From Stomatobaculum longum (GTDB taxonomy: Bacteria > Bacillota > Clostridia > Lachnospirales > Lachnospiraceae), in contig CAJPKN010000044.1 in NCBI GenBank assembly GCA_905370385.1, positions 1-11,206 on the forward strand: a DNA stretch of 11,206 nucleotides. Direction: 5' to 3'. The translations under genes and the position numbers were made by a program. Positions within the stretch are counted from its first letter, which is position 1. Each line of letters starts with the position of its first letter. Positions 5,630 through 11,206 of the stretch are shown one piece after another. Under the pieces are notes generated by a model. It was not told the DNA's origin. It saw only the letters and a program-made list of their open reading frames with translations, and did no database searches.

Positions 5630-6150
5630 GACTCTTCCCCTTCGTCTACGTTATCCTGATAGACAATGATATACGCCTTCACATCCTCGCTCCCCTTGAC
5701 CAGCGTCAGCGGAATGCTGAGCACATCGCGCGGCACATCGCCTTTGCAATATTCTCTCCGCTCATCCGGAGAGTGGGCATACATCGCAATCGAATAGCGG
5801 CGTCCCTTCTCGAGCTCCAAATCAAATTCCACCCTCTCGCTCTCCAGCTTGATGTTCTTTCCCGGCGCACGGACCTCAGGGCTCTCATAAATACCCGCAA
5901 TTCTGTGCGAACCCTCCGGGAGCGCAACAATCTCCTGAAGCTTCTTTGCGCTCACCGTCTCAAAGAGGGCAAGATCCCGACCGTCAATCCAAAACTTCTT
6001 CCCGCAGAGCTGCAGGAGCGCCTTGTCCGCGTTCGCTGTCAGGTAGGCCTCCACCTTACTGTTACGCTTCTTCCGGATGCTCGTCATAATCGCAGAGAGC
6101 AGGAGCCATACTCCACCCACAATCGCAAAAAATGCTTTGGTGTCAATCAT
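5626..6150 (-). CDS. Small membrane-anchored protein of unknown function, copy 2
   Basis: 174 residues, paralogous to the product of 4273-4776. Same plan: MIDTKAFFAI with one hydrophobic helix at about residues 6-25, basic KKRNSK, then a soluble part with KKFWIDGRDLALFETV, IVALPEGSHRIAGIY, ELEKGRRYSIAMYAHS and KAYIIVYQ. The C-terminus is seven residues longer (ends DNVDEGEES). I chose ATG 6150, preceded by GGGAGGG; longer frames starting at 6366 would overlap the upstream gene and lack a ribosome site. Substitutions relative to copy 1 are mostly conservative in the soluble domain and denser in the membrane helix and linker, suggesting selection on the soluble part. It overlaps grpB by four bases and lies 80 bp after the beta-helix gene. 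Function unknown. Confidence 0.8.
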   Translation of the reverse strand: MIDTKAFFAIVGGVWLLLSAIMTSIRKKRNSKVEAYLTANADKALLQLCGKKFWIDGRDLALFETVSAKKLQEIVALPEGSHRIAGIYESPEVRAPGKNIKLESERVEFDLELEKGRRYSIAMYAHSPDERREYCKGDVPRDVLSIPLTLVKGSEDVKAYIIVYQDNVDEGEES

Positions 6151-6163
6151 TTTCTTTCCCTCC

Positions 6164-6219
6164 CGCTTCCCCATCCGATTCACATACTGTCCGTGCGCCT
6201 TTGTGTGCTTGCCGTATTG
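6164..6219. repeat. Upstream block shared by both membrane-protein genes (copy 2 side)
   Basis: Partner of 4835-4889, sitting between the beta-helix gene stop (6231) and the copy-2 ribosome site. Similarity fades just before the upstream gene, so the duplication began in this short intergenic gap. Confidence 0.7.
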
Positions 6220-6230
6220 GATGGCAACTC

Positions 6231-6905
6231 TCAATTTTGTTTTATGACGATGTTCTCCGCGCTCTTCACAATGGAATTCGCGGGCACGGGGCCGCGCACC
6301 GAGGTGAGCGGATATATCATCGTGTTTTTCCCGACAATGGAACCCGGGTTTAAGACCGTACCGCAACCGATTTCGACATAGTCGCCGAGTATGGCGCCGA
6401 TTTTTCGAAGACCGGTCTCAAGCGGACCCTCGTCGGTCCTTATCACGATATTCTTCCGGTCCGACTTGATATTGCTCGTAATCGAACCCGCGCCCATGTG
6501 CGCATGGTAGCCGAGAATGGAATCGCCCACGTAGTTATAGTGCGGCGCTTCCACCGAATCAAAGAGCAGCGAATTCTTGAATTCACAGGAGTTGCCGGCC
6601 ACACTGCCAGCGCCGATTACGACATTGCCGCGGAAAAACGCGCAGTGGCGAAGCTCGGCTCCCGCACAGACAATCAGCGGACCCGTGAGGCTCACACTCG
6701 GCGCAACTTTGGCGCTCTTATGAATCCAAATTTGCTCGCCCCGCTCTTCGTATTCGTCCGGCGAAAGCTGCGGGCCTACCGCACGTATCCACTCCCCCAG
6801 GGCGGGAAGCGCCTCATAGGGATAACGAAACTGCGCGAGAAAGTCCCCCGCCATGCTGTGCGTCAAGTCAAACAGCGCTTTTACTTCTATTTCCCTTGCC
6901 TTCAT
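6231..6905 (-). CDS. Left-handed beta-helix (hexapeptide-repeat) acyl/nucleotidyltransferase-like protein
   Basis: 224 residues. After an N-terminal region with FDLTHSMAGDFLAQF comes a hexapeptide-repeat domain: IWIHKSAKVAPSVSLTGPL, LRHCAFFRGNVVIGAGS, NSLLFDSVEAPHYNYVGDSI, LGYHAHMGAGSITSN, then IGAILGDYVEIGCGTVLNPG and VGKNTMIYPLTSV. The YVGDSILGYHAHMGAGSITSN stretch (125-145) resembles the acetyltransferase half of GlmU, but the nucleotidyltransferase half is absent, so this is a stand-alone beta-helix protein of the type often annotated as UDP-N-acetylglucosamine pyrophosphorylase-like. A role in sugar-nucleotide or cell-envelope chemistry is inference. The ATG at 6905 is directly adjacent to the topB stop (6906-6908), and its AAAGGAGG site lies inside the topB end, so coupling is likely. 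Confidence 0.8.
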   Translation of the reverse strand: MKAREIEVKALFDLTHSMAGDFLAQFRYPYEALPALGEWIRAVGPQLSPDEYEERGEQIWIHKSAKVAPSVSLTGPLIVCAGAELRHCAFFRGNVVIGAGSVAGNSCEFKNSLLFDSVEAPHYNYVGDSILGYHAHMGAGSITSNIKSDRKNIVIRTDEGPLETGLRKIGAILGDYVEIGCGTVLNPGSIVGKNTMIYPLTSVRGPVPANSIVKSAENIVIKQN

Positions 6906-8951
6906 TTACTTACTGCCTCCTTTTCGCCGCGGCGCGCGCGGCTTCTCCGCCGGATAATACGGCTTACTCGCCTCAAAGGCCTCGCGAAGCCGGTAGCTCG
7001 CACTCTGCGCCGCCGCCTGCTCCGTTCGCCTCACAACAAAGTCGCGGAGCTTTTCCATATAAGCCTCTTCCGTAATTTCGCCCTGCTGTACCATGGTGAG
7101 CCCCTTTTCCCAGCTCGCGGTGAGCTCCGGGCGGAGTAGGGGCTGCATGGAAAGATTAACTGTCACCGCAATCAATTCGCCGAGCTGGGTCGGCGTGATA
7201 ATCTGGGTCTTTCCGTTCAGCGCAAGGTAACGGTTACCGACCAGTTTCTTGAGTATCTCCGCGCGCGTCGCACTGGTGCCGATGCCGGAGCCCTTAATTT
7301 GGCTGCGGAGCTCCTCATCCTCGATCAGCTGTCCCGCATTCTCCATCGCAAGTATCATGCTGCCCGAGGTATAACGCTTCGGCGGCGAGGTCTCCCCCTC
7401 CCGGAGTTCAAACTGCTCCGCAGCAATCCGCTCTCCCTTTTTGCAGGCCGCAAGGGCTTCGGCGAGCGCCTTCGAACCGCTGTTTTCAGCCTCGCCCTCT
7501 TCTTCCTTCTCTTTCTCCTCTTTGTCCTTCTGCTTCTTCTCGCCGGATACCTTGAGCCAGCCCTCTTCCGTGAGGGAGCGCACGCCGGCAAAGAAGTGCT
7601 CCTTTCCGAACAAGAGCTCCAGAGAGCGCTTTTCATAGACCGCGGGCGGGTAAAAAACGGCCAGGAAACGGCGGGCTATCATCTCATAGATCTGAGCGGA
7701 GAGCGGGGAAAGCCCGGAGAGGGCCCCGAGTCCCTGCCCGGTCGGAATCAAGGCATAGTGGTCGGTAATCTGCTTGTCGTCCGTATAGCGGCTCTTCGCG
7801 ATGCCCTTGTAACTGCCGTTTGTCAGCACCTCCTGCGCGAAGCCGCCGACCGCCTGTACCCGCGTGAGCCCGCTCAGGTTCTTTTGGATTTCCTTTGCGA
7901 CCGCCGAAGAAAGCACGCGCGCATCGGTTCTCGGGTAGGTAATCAACTTTTTTTCGTAGAGCTCCTGCGCGACCTTAAGAGTCTGATCCGGGCTAATCTT
8001 AAAGCGCCGTGCACAGTCGTTCTGCAGTTCCGCCAAATTATAAAGAAGAGGCGGCCGCTTGACTTCCTTCTTTTTCTCGTTCTTTAAGAGTTCGGCAGTG
8101 CCCGGGAGTGCCGCGGAGAGCTGCCGCAGAAATTCCTCGGCATCTTCACGCTTTAAAAAGCCGTTGTTCTTATAGAGACGGGGAAAGCCCTCGTAAGCCG
8201 AGCCCTTCTCCGCGCGCCACTCGCCGAAAAAGCGCTGCCCCGCCACTTCGAACTTTGCGAAAATGCGATAAAACACGGTCTTTTGAAAGGCGCGTATCTC
8301 CATCTCGCGTTTCACGACCATGCCGAGCACGCAGGTCATGACCCGTCCCACCGAGACCACAATGTAGCGCTGCTTTAACAGCGAAGCGAGCGCGGAACCG
8401 TAACGCAGGGTGAGCACGCGGGAAAAGTTGATGCCCATCAGATAATCTTCCTTCGCGCGGAGATAGGCCGCCGCCGAGAGGTTTCGGTAGGCGCTCCAGT
8501 CCTTTGCCTCCGCGACACCGCGCCGTATTTCGTCCTCGGTCTGCGAGTCGATCCAGACGCGCTTTCTCGTTTTCTCCGCGGGAACCCCGGCCATCTGATC
8601 AACCAGGCGGTAGATGTACTCTCCCTCTCGCCCCGAGTCGGTGCAGATATAGATGGTGTCTACATCCGCGCGCGTCAGCAGGCGCTTCACAATCTCAAAC
8701 TGCTTTTTGACCTCCGGAATCACCTCATAGCGGAAGGGCTCCGGCAAAAAGGGCAGGGTGTCGAGAGACCACTTTTTATAGCGCTCATCGTAAACCTCGG
8801 GATAGCTCATCGTGATGAGATGTCCCACGCACCAGGTCACAATGCTGTCGCCGGACTCGAGATAACCGTCCTGCCGACGCCCCGACACACCGAGTACCCG
8901 GGCAAATTCGAGCGCTACACTCGGTTTCTCCGCAATAAACAGCCGCTTCAG
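6906..8951 (-). CDS. topB: DNA topoisomerase III (type IA), probable CTG start
   Basis: A type IA topoisomerase of 681 residues that relaxes and decatenates DNA by single-strand passage. The TOPRIM domain starts almost at the N-terminus (RLFIAEKPSVALEFARVLG, with E8) and includes TDSGREGE (104-111). The active-site tyrosine is Y339 in LITYPRTD. Further marks are TDDKQITDHYALIPTG (390-405) and GSGIGTSATRAEIL (554-567). A Lys/Glu-rich insertion occupies about 471-488, and the tail is basic (PRAPRRKGGSK) with no zinc fingers. The TOPRIM domain allows no start much after the CTG at 8951, which has GGAGGGAG six bases upstream and overlaps the galM stop as CTGA. A longer ATG frame (9071) would add 40 unrelated residues inside galM. 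Confidence 0.93.
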   Translation of the reverse strand: MKRLFIAEKPSVALEFARVLGVSGRRQDGYLESGDSIVTWCVGHLITMSYPEVYDERYKKWSLDTLPFLPEPFRYEVIPEVKKQFEIVKRLLTRADVDTIYICTDSGREGEYIYRLVDQMAGVPAEKTRKRVWIDSQTEDEIRRGVAEAKDWSAYRNLSAAAYLRAKEDYLMGINFSRVLTLRYGSALASLLKQRYIVVSVGRVMTCVLGMVVKREMEIRAFQKTVFYRIFAKFEVAGQRFFGEWRAEKGSAYEGFPRLYKNNGFLKREDAEEFLRQLSAALPGTAELLKNEKKKEVKRPPLLYNLAELQNDCARRFKISPDQTLKVAQELYEKKLITYPRTDARVLSSAVAKEIQKNLSGLTRVQAVGGFAQEVLTNGSYKGIAKSRYTDDKQITDHYALIPTGQGLGALSGLSPLSAQIYEMIARRFLAVFYPPAVYEKRSLELLFGKEHFFAGVRSLTEEGWLKVSGEKKQKDKEEKEKEEEGEAENSGSKALAEALAACKKGERIAAEQFELREGETSPPKRYTSGSMILAMENAGQLIEDEELRSQIKGSGIGTSATRAEILKKLVGNRYLALNGKTQIITPTQLGELIAVTVNLSMQPLLRPELTASWEKGLTMVQQGEITEEAYMEKLRDFVVRRTEQAAAQSASYRLREAFEASKPYYPAEKPRAPRRKGGSK

Positions 8952-10029
8952 TTTGCTCCCTCCGTTTTCAAAAAACCGCCGAAGCGGTAGATGCTGGTCG
9001 TCCGGAAAGTCTCGCCTGCGCCGATGACAGGTTGCACCCAGTCTGGGTGGTGTAGCGCATCCGGAAAGCACTGGGTCTCAAAGCAGTAGCCGCCGCGTCT
9101 TTGGTAGACAACGCCGCCCTTGCCGATCGGCGTTCCGTCGCCGAGCCAGTTCGCCGTATAGAACTGAAGCCCGGGACGGTCCGTATAGACCGAGAGGGTT
9201 CTGCCGCTCGCCGGGTCGAAGGCACTCGCCGCAAAGCGCAGGCCGCCGTCATAGCCGTTTAAGGCAAAGTTGTGGTCGTAGCCGTGCCCCAAAATAAGCT
9301 GTTCTTCCGGCGCGTCAATGTCCCGCCCGATCGGCTTTTCTATCGTAAAATCAAAGGCCGTGCCCGTGACCGCCCAAACTTCTCCGGTCGGAATCGAGAC
9401 CGCATCGGTCGGCGTGAAATAATCCGCGTCAATCCTCACTTCCTGCGCGCTTACCTCCCCCGCGTCATGCCCCGCCAGGTTAAAGTAGGCGTGGTTCGTC
9501 GGATTAAATACCGTGTGCTTTGCTCCGCTTAAGTTCGCCGCATAGTGAATTTCCACCGCGGAATCCGCCGTGAGGCGATAGGTCACGGAAAACGAAAGCG
9601 CGCCCGGAAAGCCCTGGCTGCCGTCCGGCTCTTCCAGCGAGAAGCGAACCGCATTCTCTTCCTCCAGGACCTCTGCGCGGAAGAGGCGTTTCCACCAGCC
9701 GTCCGGTCCCGAGTGGAGACTGTTTTCCCCCTGGTTTTTCGCGAGCTGATAGTGCTTGCCGTCGAGCTCAAAGCAGGCACCGGCAATGCGATTTGCATGC
9801 CGCCCGACAATGCCGCCGAGACAGCCCGGATTTCTCTCGTAAATCGCGGGATCATCGTAGCCCGTATCACATCGACCGTTTTTCCGTCTCCTGCGGGCAA
9901 CTCCATGCCGACCCAAGCCGCGCCGAGATCCGTAAAGCGCGCGCAAGCACCTGCTTGATTGCTGAGCTCATAGAGCTTTGCCTCCCTGCCCTCCGAGAAG
10001 GTACCGAAACTTCTCTGTTTCACTGCCAT
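8948..10029 (-). pseudogene. galM: Aldose 1-epimerase (galactose mutarotase), frameshifted
   Basis: GalM interconverts alpha and beta anomers of aldoses such as galactose. The sequence covers a complete protein of about 360 residues in two frames. From ATG 10029 (ideal GGAGGTGAG site) frame one reads MAVKQRSFGTFSEG through GKTVDV. The family then expects two residues and GYDD, but GYDDPAIYERNPGCLG is found in another frame, with five instead of six bases between them (9863-9867); this is a one-base deletion. The second frame has GRHANRIAG, NSLHSGPDGW, FNPTNHAYFNLAG with the catalytic histidine, DHNFAL, and FETQCFPDALHHPDW with the catalytic glutamate. Everything but the lesion is well conserved, so the change is recent or a sequencing error. 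No slippery sequence suggests programmed shifting. Confidence 0.88.
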
Positions 10030-10094
10030 TTTCTCACCTCCGCTGTCAGAATGCCCGGCCCGCGGGCACTGCGCTTTCAATTCTCAATCTTTTT

Positions 10095-10103
10095 ATTTTA
10101 GCA
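10095..10103 (-). promoter_or_regulatory. Possible extended -10 promoter before galM-topB
   Basis: On the minus strand TGCTAAAAT (10103-10095) is a TGn-extended -10 element in an AT-rich stretch right after the acyltransferase stop and about 65 bases before galM. No good -35 box lies 16-18 bases upstream. It could give galM-topB and the following genes their own promoter. Between here and galM a short TGCCCG/CGGGCA hairpin lacks a T-tract and is not a terminator. Confidence 0.3.
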
Positions 10104-10106
10104 CAT

Positions 10107-11206
10107 TTATGATGCTTTTCTCCGTTTTTCCGATAGCCCGAAAAGGGTGTCCAAGACTTTCCCCGGCAGCTTTTGCACCGCGAGAAAGAGCCGGTACACG
10201 GGCTCCGCGGCAAAAATCCTGACCAAAAGCAGGGAGAGCAAAAAAAGCAGCGGGAACGCAAGTCGCGGACGCGTCACAAAATAAGCCGGGTAGCCGAATA
10301 AGAGTCCGATGTCTCGAAGCGGGCGGTGCAACATATAAATCGGCAGGCTCCGTTCCCCGAGCGCGGCGAGCCCCTCGCCGAAGTTCGGAACTCTGACGAG
10401 CAGCTTCCCGAACACAAAAAATCCCGCACCGATCATTCCCGAAACCAAATACCAGAAGAGGCGCAAAAGCCAGGGCGCCGTCCGAAACAGTTCCGGCATC
10501 GCGGAAGTATCCAAGCGTGTGTACCAGACGCCGTAAATCAGATTTTGATAGGGATGCAGCCATCCGCCGCTATGGAAGGCAAAATAAAGGGCAAGGCCCG
10601 CAGCGACAAATAGGAGCACCCACTGCGGGAATCCGCCCCTCTTTACCCATGCGGAGAAGCGTTTTTCCCCGAGAAAGGCGCCGCCGTAAAAGAAGGGCGC
10701 AAAGGCGATCACACGGTCCAGAGCGAGAAAGTCCATGAGCTGCAAACGAGCGTCCAGGTCACCGAGGCGCAGACTGAGCGCAAGGATTAAAAGCAGCACC
10801 GGCGCTGTAGGAAAGACGCGCCGTAACAGAGCAAAGAGCGGCAAGGCGAGCGTCCAAAGAAAGAGCGCGAGCACAAACCAAGGGGTGCCGCTCTCATGCC
10901 AAAAATCCGGCCAGGTTCCGCCCGTTTGATAGGCCGCCCGCTCCGGGTAGAAGACCAGCCACTTAAAGCAGAGATAGAGCCAGAGTAAAGTAAGGCAGCG
11001 CTTACACCAGTGCCGCGGACTTCTGAGCGCATGTCCCGCAAAGAGCCCTGAGAGAAACACGAAGGCAGGCATGTGAAAACTATAGATCAAATCAAAGGGC
11101 AGGTTGATGCTCCTTGCCCCGAACCCGAGCAGCGGCAAGAGAAAGTGCCCGAGCACCACCAGAAAGATCAGCGCCCCCTTCATTCCGTCGATTTCCTTTG
11201 CTCTCA
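10107..11206 (-). CDS. Membrane acyltransferase, acyltransferase-3 family (5' end probably outside the window)
   Basis: A polytopic membrane protein with about ten hydrophobic segments that matches the acyltransferase-3 (OafA/NolL-like) family, which moves acyl groups such as acetyl onto surface sugars or glycans. Diagnostic are LIFLVVLGHFLLP with the conserved histidine, SFHMPAFVFLSGLFAG, SGTPWFVLALFLW, and a late SLPIYMLHRPLRD; the C-terminus is basic (SEKRRKAS). An ATG at 11183 is preceded by AAAGGA and could be the start (358 residues). However, the frame stays open to the edge and encodes AKEIDG just before it, resembling the iDglKG N-terminus of the family, so I infer the true start lies beyond 11206. 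The substrate cannot be told. It ends 77 bp before galM on the same strand. Confidence 0.85.
   Translation of the reverse strand, partial: RAKEIDGMKGALIFLVVLGHFLLPLLGFGARSINLPFDLIYSFHMPAFVFLSGLFAGHALRSPRHWCKRCLTLLWLYLCFKWLVFYPERAAYQTGGTWPDFWHESGTPWFVLALFLWTLALPLFALLRRVFPTAPVLLLILALSLRLGDLDARLQLMDFLALDRVIAFAPFFYGGAFLGEKRFSAWVKRGGFPQWVLLFVAAGLALYFAFHSGGWLHPYQNLIYGVWYTRLDTSAMPELFRTAPWLLRLFWYLVSGMIGAGFFVFGKLLVRVPNFGEGLAALGERSLPIYMLHRPLRDIGLLFGYPAYFVTRPRLAFPLLFLLSLLLVRIFAAEPVYRLFLAVQKLPGKVLDTLFGLSEKRRKAS

Noticed and set aside
6151..6366. Longer frame of membrane-protein copy 2 starting at 6366.
   Set aside because: It would overlap the beta-helix gene, while ATG 6150 has a strong GGGAGGG site and matches the N-terminus of copy 1.
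8618..8641. TopB TOPRIM motif reads TDSGREGE, lacking the second Asp of the DxD motif.
   Set aside because: Many Firmicute TopB proteins have TDAGREGE-type motifs with Gly at this place, so it is a subfamily trait and not a sign of inactivation.
8952..9071. Longer topB frame from an ATG at 9071 (721 residues).
   Set aside because: The added 40 residues (MLSGCATPPR...) lie inside galM, resemble nothing, and have no ribosome binding site.
9863..9890. Programmed frameshift in galM.
   Set aside because: No heptameric slippery sequence, no stimulatory stem seen, and the family is not known for programmed shifting.
10046..10066. TGCCCG/CGGGCA hairpin between the acyltransferase and galM as terminator.
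   Set aside because: Short stem with no T-tract following it in the direction of transcription.

Overview
Every supported gene in this window lies on the minus strand, so transcription runs from high to low coordinates. Most starts carry strong GGAGG-type ribosome binding sites, base composition is fairly GC-rich, and the set includes [FeFe]-hydrogenase maturation genes, a TM1266-type regulator and dapA-dapB. This suggests an anaerobic Clostridia-type Firmicute, probably a GC-rich member of the Lachnospiraceae. The assignment is inference from gene content; no rRNA or tRNA is present to anchor it.

Right part (11206 to 5060), in transcription order: a membrane acyltransferase of the acyltransferase-3 family, probably cut by the window edge; a galactose mutarotase gene (galM) broken by an apparent one-base deletion; topB (DNA topoisomerase III), whose best start is a CTG overlapping the galM stop; a left-handed beta-helix (hexapeptide-repeat) transferase-like protein; a small membrane-anchored protein of unknown function (copy 2); and a GrpB/UPF0157 protein whose start overlaps the previous stop. 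Gaps are short or absent, so much of this could be one transcription unit.

Middle (5059 to 4177): a second copy of the membrane-anchored protein (copy 1), preceded by a block also found upstream of copy 2 and by an isolated perfect 22-bp palindrome. It ends in a 29-bp tandem duplication and a strong intrinsic terminator. Hand alignment shows that the DNA just after copy 1, including the terminator, is a decayed piece of the copy-2 3' end joined to the grpB 5' end. A [small membrane protein + grpB] unit was evidently duplicated in tandem, and in one copy grpB was lost except for a relic that now acts as a terminator.

Left part (4165 to 1): a plausible promoter, then dapA and dapB (lysine/diaminopimelate synthesis), a divergent PurC-like protein that has lost the usual catalytic and ATP-binding residues, a TM1266-type hydrogenase-system regulator, hydE, and the start of hydG. 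The genes overlap or are closely spaced (the largest gap is 65 bp before hydG), which suggests one operon linking dapAB to H-cluster assembly, with a PurC-like pseudoenzyme candidate in between.

The observations most worth following are the PurC-like protein in the dap-hyd operon, the grpB relic turned terminator, the CTG start of topB and the galM frameshift. No CRISPR array, insertion sequence, tRNA or rRNA was seen.
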